NCBI GenBank assembly: GCA_039545295.1
Contig: BCIK01000005.1
Location: 655,142-719,141 of the forward strand
From: Udeniomyces pyricola
Taxonomy: Eukaryota; Basidiomycota; Tremellomycetes; Cystofilobasidiales; Mrakiaceae
DNA: 64,000 nucleotides
Direction of reading: 5' to 3'
Shown here: positions 1 to 10,212 of the stretch, piece after piece
How the letters are laid out: every line of letters begins with the position of its first letter
Numbering within the stretch: position 1 is the stretch's first letter
Translations under genes and position numbers: made by a program
The notes under the pieces: generated by a model
The model's input: only the letters and a program-made list of their open reading frames with translations
What the model was told of the DNA's origin: nothing
Databases searched by the model: none

Positions 1-263
1 AGAGGGATCACGACCGTGCCAGTGATGATTCGGGAAAAGAATCAGATGGGAGATGTTTCAAGAACAAGTTGAGAAGAGAAAGAGAAGAACATGAAAAGAA
101 AGAGAGAGAGAGAACAAAAAAAAAACCCGGATAGTGAGAGAGCAAGATAAGCAAGCGAGAACATGTTAGGACGGCGACTTAACAAAATCAGGTGTCGACC
201 GAAGAAGGCAGAGGATGAGGGTGGAGTACGGACGTCAATGTCTTTCCACTCAGCGACGGGCAT
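1..263 (-). CDS. possible 5' end of a gene leaving the window (weak)
   Basis: An ATG at 263 on the minus strand opens a short frame starting MPVAEWKDID, followed by pyrimidine-rich sequence that looks like an intron (about 60-170 on the plus strand is GA rich). If real, this is the first exon of a gene running off the left edge, divergent from CHS7. I do not recognise the peptide and see no clear next exon. It could equally be a chance frame inside the upstream region of CHS7. Confidence 0.15.
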
Positions 264-765
264 GTCTACAGATGGTGTAGGGTAAAGCAAGGAGTGTGGG
301 GAGATAGGTAGAAGGACGGGCAGGAAGGAGGCAGCAGGCTGAGAGGGATCGGAGGTACGTGCAAGGGAGCAAGGGCCGAAAGGGAGAGGAAGCAAGGTGG
401 GGGACAAGTCGATGGGACAGGACGCAGGGTGGAAATGATGATGAACCAAACTAGACATCGTAAATCGAGTCATTGAATAATTGGGATGAATATTGATATA
501 TTGATAGTTGCACATCGAAAAATGAATATTGATCATTGAATGCAGGCAGCAGCAACATCATTCGGCCTCCTCCTCTTCCCCTCTCTCGATCAGCGCGCCA
601 GCCTCGACCTCGACCGACCTCCTTTCCATTCTCTCTGTGCAACCTCTGTCCCCTTGCCTTTCCTCCTTTCGTGTCCCTCTCACCCGCTTCTCACAAGATA
701 CATCGCGTTCCTTTCGCATCCCTTCCTTCACCGCCTTCCCTCTCTCCCTCGTCGACTGACCGACC
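264..765. other. upstream region of CHS7
   Basis: No supported gene. It includes an AT-rich patch (about 470-540), then a C/T-rich stretch directly before the CHS7 ATG that is probably its 5' UTR. Short frames here are low-complexity and shadow each other. Confidence 0.4.
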
Positions 766-2799
766 ATGGGCTTCAAATTCGGCTCGTTCGACTCCATCTG
801 CGCGACGGCGCCTCTCCAGGTTTGCCCTCTGCTCGGCACCTCTCAGGGGCTTGAACCCGAGTGTTACAGCAGAAGCGTCGACATCGGAGGAACTCTCATT
901 TTCCAAGCCGGTACGTATACATCTATCATATGTCCTCCGAGTTCGGTCCTTGAACGTCTATTCAGTTGGGCCAGTCGGACACACCCTAAGGACGCGCTTC
1001 AGGGAGTCCGGCCTGAGGAACAGAAGCGGGGCCCTCGCTCATAGGGCTTCTGGAGGGTGTTGACGACCCACGATGAATGCTCACGATCTCCTGCTTGCGG
1101 ATGGTTTGATATCCAGGTGCTTGCTTTGTCCATATCATCGCCATCATCATGGTCGGCATCATGGTGCTTCACATCAGGTCTAAATACACGGCTGTTGGTG
1201 AGTCGCGCTCTGCCGCCTTCCCCTCTTGCTCTTCTTTCACCTTCCCCTTTCAAACATCGTCTCTTCCGTGTCACGCATCGTCTGGCTCGGCATGATTCAT
1301 TTTATGACACGTGATGCTGTTCGCATCTGGACAGCTTGCTAACATCCGTCTGTATGTACACTTTAGGTCGCAAGGAGATTGTTACGTTCTTCTACCTATA
1401 TGCCGTCATTGAACTGCTCGCTCTATTCCTGGATTCGGCCATCATCCCCACCGCTAATGCGGTCTATCCTGTGCGTATCAATCAAGCAAGAGCAACACCA
1501 CTCGAGCAGCATGTTTCGCTCGGATAGCGACACATCGACTGACATGGCGCTATCGCCTGCCTTTGTGCGCTCATCCCCGCTAAACAGTGGTTCGCAGCAA
1601 TCCACGTCGGGTTGATCGTCTCGCTCTTTTGGTGTCTTGTTGTCAATGGCTTCGTTGGATTCCAATTCGCTGAGGACGGAACTCCCATGAGTCTTTGGGT
1701 ACGTATGAGTGCTGCGCTCGCCATATAGCAAGCGCAAGTGGGCATGAACCACGTTTCGTGCTCAGTTTACTGACTCGGCTGTATGCTCTCACCCCATTTC
1801 TCAACCCCTCCTTCTGAACGCCTTGTGCTTACCCGTCCTCCAGGGCCTGCGCCTTTCATGTCTAGTTGTCTGGGCTGTCGGCTTCTTCGTCTCGATTGCG
1901 ACATTCAAGGAATTTGCCTCATTCTCCTACTCGAAGCCGATTGGGCTTTTCGTCGTCATGCTTGTCTTCCCTATCGCCTGCGTTGCCGTCTACCTCATCA
2001 GTCAACTCATACTTGTCGTTCGAACGCTTGATGATCGATGGGTGAGTTCGAGTTGCCCAGTGCCTCCTTTGCTTGCGTTGTGAGCAAGATACCGCTTCAA
2101 ACCAATTTAGCTTATATTGCGTTGCATCCGTGTTCTCCCTTCAGGTTATTGGAGACCTTCTCTTCGCTGCCGGCTTCTTCGCGGCTGGATCGATCCTTCT
2201 ATTTGCCTTTTCGACGACTGTGTGCGACGCTGTCGAACACTACATCGATGGTCTCTTTTTCTTCGTCCTTTGCATGCTCCTGAGTGTCATGATGATCTAC
2301 AAGGTTCGTCGCCAGCCTGTCCGCTACGTAGTCGAGGTCTTCAGAAGCTTGGACTGACCGCCTTTATTACTTTTCAATCGCTTCACACAGTACTGGGACT
2401 CGATAACTAAGGAGGATCTCGAATTTGCTGTTGGAGATAAGGGTGCCGTTTGGGAAGTCAAAGAGTTCGTAGTTTACTACCTTATCGCACGATGGCCTCG
2501 CAAATACTCAGACATGTCTGGCTCACATTTCTTCGTTTTCTTCGCTTCATTCGTCTCTTCTTTGTCTTTCACACACGAACCTGCACCTCTCAAGCCATCT
2601 TCTTGCTCCTCCTGTTCCGGATTACGACGACAACCAATCTTCTTACCGCGGAGGCGGAGGCAGTCTCGTCGGCGGGCACTCCGGAGGCAACTATTACGCT
2701 GGTCAGCAGCAGCCGGGTAGCGTGGGATCGAGAGGTGGCTACCCGCCTAGTAGCTCGGGAGGCGGTGGCAGTCGATACGGCAGCACTGCGAGGTATTGA
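766..2799 (+). CDS. CHS7: chitin synthase export chaperone Chs7 (8 exons)
   Basis: Chs7 is a polytopic ER membrane protein needed for chitin synthase III to leave the ER. Exons: 766-910, 1117-1197, 1367-1470, 1588-1698, 1844-2041, 2145-2303, 2391-2464 and 2595-2799; they sum to 1077 nt (358 residues) with consistent phases. The start [17 protein letters not shown] and internal stretches such as [33 protein letters not shown] and [13 protein letters not shown] are recognisable family signatures, and about seven hydrophobic segments run through residues 50-290. The tail (last ~60 residues) is Gly/Ser/Tyr rich (repeated GGGG and SSYRGG-like patches), longer than the conserved core and probably cytosolic. 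Introns 6 and 7 use GTTCGT donors. ATG context is good (gaccATGg). Assignment is firm; exact ends of intron 7 are inferred from the conserved [11 protein letters not shown] reading across the junction. Confidence 0.95.
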
Positions 2800-3762
2800 A
2801 CGAGGCGGCTAGGACTCAGGTCTGAAACCGTTTTCGTCGACGCGTCTGTCTTGAATCCCTAATCATCCTTCTCCGACGTTGTCTTCCTGGACCTTGCGTT
2901 CGTTTTTTCTTCCTGTTTGTGTTTTTTTCTTCTTCTTCTTTTTCCGTTTCCATCCTACATATCCCCCCCCCCCCCCCCCCCCCAATTGTCTCTGCTCTCA
3001 GGCGTTTCCTGCAATCATATTCATTATCAGGTCGTTTGCTTTCTCTCTCAAGGACTATTTACCCATTTCACCAGGCCTTATTTGAGCTCTTCACTTTACA
3101 GCTGTTCGCTCGCACTCTGTTCTCTGTGCTCTCGGGGGAGATGTCTTGACCTATGTCTCCCGCCTGTTTACCCCCATCGAGCTGTGGCATCATTGCATTT
3201 ACGCCCTCTCGACTCTTTCCTGTTTCTCTTGCCTTTTGATGTATCCCATTCCTTCTTGCTACCACCCGCTCTTTTACATTTCTTTCATCTCATATACGAT
3301 TTCATTCTTCTCGCTTCTCGATGCATACACACGTCTTCTTTCTCCTTGATTCCCTTCGACCTTTCAATCGATGCATTCATCTTCTGGTACTAAATCTGAT
3401 CTACCACGGGCTGCTGCAGTTGCTTGGCCTCCTAGGCCTGGTCGACGTTGCAAGGTCGAAAGAGCTTCAGGGTATGTGTTGAGAAGAGGTAGATGCGAGA
3501 AGAAACATCAAACAGCGGGAGCATAACATGCATGTGGTTACGAAGGGGTAACTACGTGTCAGTAGATCGAAGATCCAAAACGTCTCGATGTCTGGCGTTT
3601 AGCGTTTGACGCGTCCCAAGTCCCAGGAGATCCGGATTCCGGAGGCGACCTCATCGTTTCAACGTCTTGCTTTGTCTTTTTCGACAAACCATCAGTCCCA
3701 GTTCGGCCCACTACTCTGGTCATTCCCAGGGCATACAACTAAGTCACCTCATCGCACCTGTC
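2800..3762. other. CHS7 3' UTR / MNS1 upstream region
   Basis: Strongly C/T-rich non-coding sequence downstream of CHS7, with a run of 21 C at 2963-2983. Several open frames here consist of Ser/Leu/Phe/Pro from pyrimidine tracts and are not coding. No gene seen. Confidence 0.5.
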
Positions 3763-6700
3763 ATGCCGTCTGCCATCACTCAGCGCAAAACGGTGGTCGA
3801 CGCGTCCGTTAGCACGCCTGTTTCCACTCCATCTCCAGTAAGATTTATACTACTGTCGCTCATCAACCATTGAGCTCAATCTCAACCAGGCCCATATACG
3901 CCCTATCTTCACCTACATGCCTGTATCTTCATTACCCGAGCTGATCCTAGATAGAAACCACTTTCGATCCTAAGCCTTCGACAGCTCGACCTATCCCACC
4001 TCCGCGCAAATCTCTCGCAAGGTTAGGACTCAAGTACTTTCTCCTATCCCTTGCTGCGGGGACTCTTGTCTTTCAGGCAATCAAAGTACGCGTCTTCCTT
4101 AGAAAGCAGACTCTCCGCTCACTAGCCTCTCTGCCACACGGAACAAGTTATCTGATCTTCATCGCTTGTCACTTGATCCTCTCTGTTTCGACCTGATCTC
4201 GCAGTACTCTGATCTCGGCTCAACTTCGCAGTCGACCACCCCATCGACGCCGAACCGTTACGCCTTTACCGTCAAAACCCCAACCTTCCCTCGAAAACCT
4301 GTGTTATCGGCTGACCAAAATAAACGAGATGCGATCAAAGAGGCGTTTGTTGTTCGTGCCATCTCTCATCTTGGCCAGAGACGATATCTCGTCAACACCA
4401 GATACAACGCCCATGAAACTGACGCTTCGAGCCTTATTTTGCTTTGGCCCGGTTCCAGCACTCGTGGCATGCATATGAGAGAGATGCATGGGGTACAGAT
4501 GATTATCATCCCATTTCGCGGCGAGGAGACAATATATCGGAGCATGGCGGCATTGGGGTACGATACGATACATCTTCAGCTTCTCCTCATTATGATCACC
4601 TTTCATCGCTGCGTCAAGGCTGACATCGACGATCTGACTTGTTATGACAGTACACTATTGTTGACGCTCTTGATACGCTCTTAGTCATGGACCTTCAGGA
4701 GGAGTATGAGCGTGCGAGGGATTGGGTCGCCGACAGCTTGAGCTTCGATGTCGACGTCGAGTTCAACGCGTTCGAGGTAGGTCATTGAAAGTTTGATCCA
4801 TCGTCCCTAAGCAAGCCTCGCAACTCACCCAGAATCGTTTCAAATACTCACTTGTGATGCCGTACAACACAAACTTGCGATTCCTTGTTGTATCTATTTT
4901 CTTCAGATCACAATCCGTCTTCTTGGCGGTCTGCTCTCTGCTTATCATCTTTCCCCTCCCGATCAGTCTCTGTATCTCCGCCTCGCCACGGATCTCGGAG
5001 ACAGGCTCCTCAAAACCTATGAGACCCCTACTGGGATTCCTCTATCCAAAATCAATCTCGGCAAACGTCAAGCCATCGGGGACCAGGATAACCGAGGCGC
5101 GGCCAGTTTGTCCGAGATTGGCTCGCTTCAGCTCGAGATGAAGTATCTGAGCGAAATCTCAGGAGACGGCACGTACTGGAAGGCGGCTGAGAGGGTAGGA
5201 TCTCCATTCATGTATCGTTATCGTTATGTCTGACAGAGTGTATTCCTCAATGAGCTGACTCGTGGTTGATTGTACAGGTAATGGATGCCATCCGAGCTCA
5301 ACCTTCCATGGATGGGCTGCTGCCAATCTTCGTTAAGTAGGTTTACTCGACCTATACTCCGAAGATTCTCCTAAACCCCAACTTGATAGGTTCGTATCAT
5401 TGAACAAGGATTATCTCTCGTCTGTTGCAGTCCTCAGACGGGGCAGTTTTTCGCGTCGGAAATTCGCCTCGGCTCGCGTGGTGACTCTTACTACGAGGTG
5501 GGTTGTGAAATCTGTGCTGAGGGATCAAATCGTTTGAGCGTATTGAAGCACTTATTGACACGTTCGTTTGCTCATCCTGACTCAACAGTACCTCCTCAAG
5601 CAATATCTTCAGACCGTACGTAATCGCCGTCGTGAGCTGATGTATTTTCCCGATCCGGTTTTACTTATCCAAGATGGTGCATTACTCATTACAGGACGGT
5701 ACAGAGCCCGTCTACCGTGCCATGTACGACGACGCCATGACGGGCATCAAATCCAAGCTCGTTTATGAGTCCAACGCCAACGACATGATTTATACTGCCG
5801 AGCTGGCCGTTGCTCGAGATCCATCTGGTCAATCGTGAGTAGATCCGCTATGTCCACTGTATCCCTTCTCTATTGGTCTGAGGGATCAGCTCCAAGTTTT
5901 GCTGACATTCAGCTCACTGTCCATATCTGTTTTGAATTGCAGTGGCCGTAATTGGCAGCTCAACCCCAAGCAAGATCACCTTGTCTGTTTCCTCGGAGGC
6001 TCCCTGCTTCTCGGCGTCACGGAGGCTCGTTTGTCTGTGCCACCTAACCCACACGACTTTTCCGAGGCGGACAAGGAAGATTGGACGGTCGGAGAAGGAT
6101 TGATTCGAACTTGCGTCGATACGTATGAGCGAACCAAAACGTCAGCCTCCTCCTCCCCCCCCCCCCCCGTCATCGCCATACGAGACCTCAGGAAAGGATT
6201 TTGATTTTTTGAGCTGATATCTCTGGATTCATTGTTTACATCACAGTGGTCTTGCTCCCGAGATTGCCTTCTTCTATCCCAAAGGTATCAAGGGACACGA
6301 TGACGAGGATTGGTACATCAAGGCAAAGACGTACGTTGAGTCATATTCGCTCATCTTTCTTCGCTCTCCAAGCTGACGGACATACAACTTCGTTCCGTAC
6401 GTCCATGTAGCTCCTCGATGCCGTTGATCGATGCCCGGAACATCCTCCGACCCGAGACGGTGGAGTCTCTTTTCCTCGCCTTCCGACTGACAGGAGACCC
6501 TATCTACCGTGAAAAGGGTTGGAAGAGTGCGTCACTACCTGCCAATCTGCATATCTTTCTAAAGAAGAAAGAAACCAGCTCTCTTCAGTTTGTGTTGCGT
6601 TCTTCATGCTGAATTCACGTTTGTCGGTTGGATCGACAGTTTTTGAGGCTTTCCAAAAGCACTGCCGCGTGGAGACGGGCGGATACGTCTCAATCCTTGA

Positions 6701-7212
6701 CGTCAACCAGGTCCCTGTGGAGACAGAGGATCGCATGGAGACCTTCTGGCTATCTGAGTAAGCATCCATCTCTTGCATACCTATCAACTGGCAACAACAA
6801 GTTCCTGAGCTGACAGATCATCGGACCCTATCTTGTCCGCAATCCTTGTGCTTTACGCAGAACTCTGAGTACGTAGCTATGCCCGTTGCGGCACCCTGTT
6901 CTTGTAGCGTTCGTTATAGTTCGTTGTACTGATGACAATCTGATCTGACACGTCGCCCTTCCGCGCTCCAGAGTACCTGTACCTCCTCTTTTCGGACTCG
7001 AGCGTCATCCCCCTCAGTGATTACGTCTTCAACACAGAGGCTCACATCCTTCCTGTTTTCACTCCGACCGTCAAGCGTAAGCATATTCTTAGTTCCTTTC
7101 ATCATCGAGCCTCTGGTTGCTGTGCAAAAATGCGCGGATGCAGATCAAGTACAGTGATTAACTTGACGTGTGTGGTTTGTGGTTGACGCTTTTTTGATGC
7201 ATAGGCGTGTGA
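3763..7212 (+). CDS. MNS1: ER mannosyl-oligosaccharide 1,2-alpha-mannosidase, GH47 (17 exons)
   Basis: Class I alpha-1,2-mannosidase that trims Man9GlcNAc2 on N-glycoproteins in the ER. Exons: 3763-3837, 3951-4085, 4205-4351, 4459-4557, 4651-4776, 4907-5194, 5278-5336, 5431-5497, 5589-5615, 5695-5834, 5943-6140, 6247-6330, 6411-6526, 6640-6757, 6861-6868, 6972-7076, 7205-7212; total 1800 nt, 599 residues. A cytosolic N-tail is followed by one membrane anchor (LKYFLLSLAAGTLVF), so it is a type II protein. GH47 signatures in order: HSWHAYERDAWG, GGIGYTIVDALDTL, the loop KQDHLVCFLGGSLLLG, ILRPETVESLFLAFRLTGD and the C-terminal YLYLLFSD..VFNTEAHILP. The penultimate coding region needs an 8-nt microexon (6861-6868) to read ..SETLKYLY.., and the last exon is also only 8 nt (ending KRV). 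Intron 3 uses a GTTCGT donor. ER rather than Golgi placement is inferred from overall similarity. Confidence 0.93.
6155..6168 (+). repeat. C14 homopolymer in MNS1 intron
   Basis: Run of 14 C about 15 nt after the donor at 6141, far from the acceptor at 6246. One of several C runs on the sense strand of introns in this window. Confidence 0.8.
6861..6868 (+). other. MNS1: 8-nt microexon of MNS1
   Basis: AACTCTGA lies between a cag acceptor and a GTACGT donor. Splicing GA|A-ACT-CTG-A|AG restores SETLKYLY, the expected GH47 sequence, and keeps the frame through to the stop at 7212. Confidence 0.85.
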
Positions 7213-7702
7213 GGGAATACATAGTGATTGGTCGATAATGTCAATAGATCATGATGAGATGTCTTTTCCGATTCTTATGATTGCCACGGAAGCCTTGGCC
7301 TTTGGTCCGGCATCTTTTCTCCGGTCGTCGACGGCTGAATCATCCTTAGTCCTAGCTAGTCTTGCCGAATATGGTGATAGTATCTATAGAGTACCGGCCA
7401 TATATATATCCAAATGCATGAACGTGATGTAGAGTTCGGTCGGTCAATTTGGTTCCAGCCAACTGTGAAGCACGACTGAGGAATTGAGCGTCGATCATGA
7501 TAGACTGGAAACTGGACCCTTCGTTCCTGCAAGGAGGATGTTCGGGCCGAGCAGCTTCTCGGTACGCCCCGTCGTTAGCCCGCGGTATATATAACGGTGC
7601 AGATTGAATATCGAGGTGAGTCAGCAGCTAACTAGCTGTCACCTGATTGACAACGACCCATCTCTTCAAGCGTCATTCTACCATCTCGTTCCATTCATCG
7701 CC
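7213..7702 (+). other. MNS1 3' region and promoter region of SDR-1
   Basis: No gene seen. Holds a probable TATA element near 7586 and AT-rich patches. Confidence 0.4.
7586..7594 (+). promoter_or_regulatory. probable TATA element of SDR-1
   Basis: TATATATAA about 110 nt upstream of the SDR-1 ATG (7703), at a plausible distance for a fungal core promoter. Seen in sequence; function inferred. Confidence 0.4.
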
Positions 7703-9806
7703 ATGCAGGCCTCAAAACGCTCCGTCACATCTCTTCGCCATATCGCAGTCTCGACAGCACGTTCATCCACCGCTCCCTTAGGACAACGAGCGTTCAGTTT
7801 GACGCGCGTTTGCAAGAGTGCGTGTTCGGTGTCTTATAGCTCGTCAAGCGCGTGTTCGTGACGACGGGTTTAATGGGCTGTGTGTGCAAGTTGACTGATG
7901 ATGATGGTCCCCCCCCCCCCCCTTCGACTCGATTGCCATCTTTGCAGTTGATCCCATCACCTCCGCGGATACGCCGTACCCTCTCCCACCCAAGGAACCC
8001 CTTCTGGGCGTCGAAGCCGCTCTGCAATTCGCCAAAGACTCCGCATACACGCCGTGAATAAATCTTCAACCCCTCAGATTGACCCTCCGACTGCCTTCCT
8101 TTGGCTTGCAACTGCAACTCTACATTTTTTTGTCCTGGTAGCTGACTCATCTTGGAACCGTTGATGTGAATCTCTTTCAACGGACTTTCCAAGGGTCGTC
8201 AAAGCGTTTGCCGAATTCTCCCAGGCAGGCAAAGTCTGCGTCGTAACGGGCGGAGCCAGTGGAATCGGTCTGGAGCTAGCTCAGGTCTTCGCCGAGGCGG
8301 GTGGCAAGGTGTACTCGCTGGATCTACCCAACGAACCGTCGTGTAAGCTACCAGAAGATGAACGACGACAAACAAACCAACATTTTTTTATATTTTTTTT
8401 GTTTTGTTTTCGTGGGCTACCCAAGTTACTCATCCAGAACCGATTTTATGGACTGAACTCCTGTCGTTTTCTTTTGTTCGGTTGGTTTCGTTTGGTCTGG
8501 GCTTGGCATGGTGTCTCCCATTTGCCGGATCGATCGTTCCTCTTATTCATACTCAGCGGACTTTACCGCCGTTCAATCCTATATCGAAGCGCTCGATACC
8601 GGAGGTTCAGTCTCTTACCGTCAAGCCAACGTTACGAACCGTCAGCAGATGCGAGACATCATCGAGAAGATCGGATCGGACGAAGGCAAGTTGAACGTCG
8701 TGGCGGCCATCGCCGGCGTTCCTGGTTTGTCGGAAGGGATGCCATGCACTGAGTGGCCGGAAGATGTCTGGAGAGCAGTGAGTGCTGAAGAATGATAATC
8801 TTTGACGACGTTGCTGGAATAGGCACATCCAAAGCGTTCTCTCTGTCCTCTAGGATCCAGAGGGTATATGGCTGACACTCACTTTTTTGTTTGTTTGTTT
8901 CTTCCCCTTATTTCTTTAGACCATAGATGTGCGCTCAAAATTCCATCCCTAGTCGATCTCGATCGCCGTCGATGCCCCTCCAATTTCCATCATCGACTCT
9001 TGGTTTGAACAGAATTTTTGGCCCATTTTTTTTTTCAAATGTCAAACCAGGTCAATGTCTCGGGAACGTTCTGGACGGCCCAAGCCGGAGCGCGCACTAT
9101 GCTCGCGACGAAATCAAAAGGTAGCATCATCCTCATGGCGTCAATGAGTGGAAGCTTGACGAATCGGGTACGAGTTTTATTTTCTTGTGTTTTCTTTCCT
9201 TTATCTTTGTTGTCTTTGGATAGTAGTGAGTTCAGATCGAACCTCGAGGACTGATCATTGTCTTTCCTTTGTTGCTTCAGGGCCACAATTGGGTATGGCT
9301 CTTCCTCCCAGGCTGGTCCGGCTATAGATCATATACGTAGATGACGTTCGGAGACGATTTGGAGGAGTTCACTATGACTGATACGTGCGATTCTTTCTTC
9401 AGGTCGATTATAACACCAGTAAATCTGCCATCCTTCAAATGAGTCGATCGATGGCATGTGAGCTTGGTCGAGACGGAATTCGAGTCAATACCATTTCACC
9501 AGGTGAGTGCCGGCGTCTCTGATACACGCAAATTCATAGCCTGGGCCAAAATACCTAACCACCGGCATGGTTGATAATCATGCGAACACCTTCCGGATGC
9601 ATTTGGTAGGTTACACTGGAACGATCATGGCTAGGCGGCTGCTCACCGCTCACCCCGGGATTGAACCCCGATGGGCGAGTGAGAACGCCCTCGGCCGGAT
9701 CGCCGCCCCTTCGGAACTTCGGGCAGCCGCCTTGTGGCTCGCAGGACCTTCCACGTTTTATACGGGAGGAGACTTGAGGATAGATGGAGGACACTCTGCT
9801 TTTTGA
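7703..9806 (+). CDS. SDR-1: short-chain dehydrogenase/reductase, probably mitochondrial (9 exons)
   Basis: NAD(P)-dependent oxidoreductase of the classical SDR fold. Exons: 7703-7817, 7948-8053, 8194-8342, 8557-8777, 8920-8928, 9051-9167, 9281-9292, 9403-9502, 9610-9806; 1026 nt, 341 residues. The first ~35 residues are rich in R, S and T with no acidic residue, ending ..QRAFSLTRV, as in mitochondrial presequences. The cofactor loop is VVTGGASGIGLEL (around residue 85), the catalytic Ser lies in ILMASMSG and the Tyr-Lys pair in VDYNTSKSA; the end GGDLRIDGGHSAF is typical. Exons 5 (9 nt, TID) and 7 (12 nt, GHNW) are microexons needed to join conserved sequence. It resembles fungal polyol (arabinitol/mannitol/sorbose-type) dehydrogenases, but the substrate cannot be read from sequence. 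A paralogue (SDR-2) lies tail to tail, 406 nt away. Confidence 0.88.
7909..7922 (+). repeat. C14 homopolymer in SDR-1 intron 1
   Basis: Fourteen C ending 25 nt before the acceptor at 7947, the place of a polypyrimidine tract. Confidence 0.8.
8920..8928 (+). other. 9-nt microexon of SDR-1
   Basis: ACCATAGAT between tttag and gtgcgc. It supplies T-I-D of the conserved ..TIDVNVSGTF.. stretch. In SDR-2 the equivalent codons (VLD) are the 3' end of the preceding exon. Confidence 0.8.
9281..9292 (+). other. 12-nt microexon of SDR-1
   Basis: GGCCACAATTGG between ttcag and gtatgg. It supplies GHNW just before the catalytic-Tyr exon. In SDR-2 the matching residues (HGMRW) are part of one larger exon. 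Confidence 0.8.
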
Positions 9807-10212
9807 GGATATGTTGTCATTCGTCGGATCGTCTTGTAGTGTGTGTGTGTTCGTTCGTTGTACTTTGACTACTACCTTTTTTCAATTTATTGTTTGATCT
9901 CTCTTTGCTTTACGGACCTGATCGATCATGTGTGTTTGAGCCTATCAAGAGCGGAGAGAAGACCCAAGCCAAAAGCGAATGACTATAAATCGAGCAAGAC
10001 TATACAACATATCCTCCAGAGGCAAGAAGAAGAAAAATGTACAACTGCACCACAGAACAAAGTAGTTCATGGGCGAATAAGATGACAAAGAATGAACTGC
10101 TACTGCTATACTCCCTTGTGATATTCAGGGATTTCCAGAGAACCACCAACAGTTTCTTTCCCTCTATCCTCCTTCTTGATGGATCCTTCCTACTAATGAT
10201 GTATGTATGCAG
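9807..10212. other. convergent 3' region between SDR-1 and SDR-2
   Basis: 406 nt between two facing stop codons. AT-rich, no gene seen; probably both 3' UTRs. Confidence 0.5.

Noticed and set aside
2879..3393. Overlapping frames of Ser, Phe, Leu and Pro downstream of CHS7
   Set aside because: They come from pyrimidine tracts, including the C21 run, and show no domain or codon pattern.
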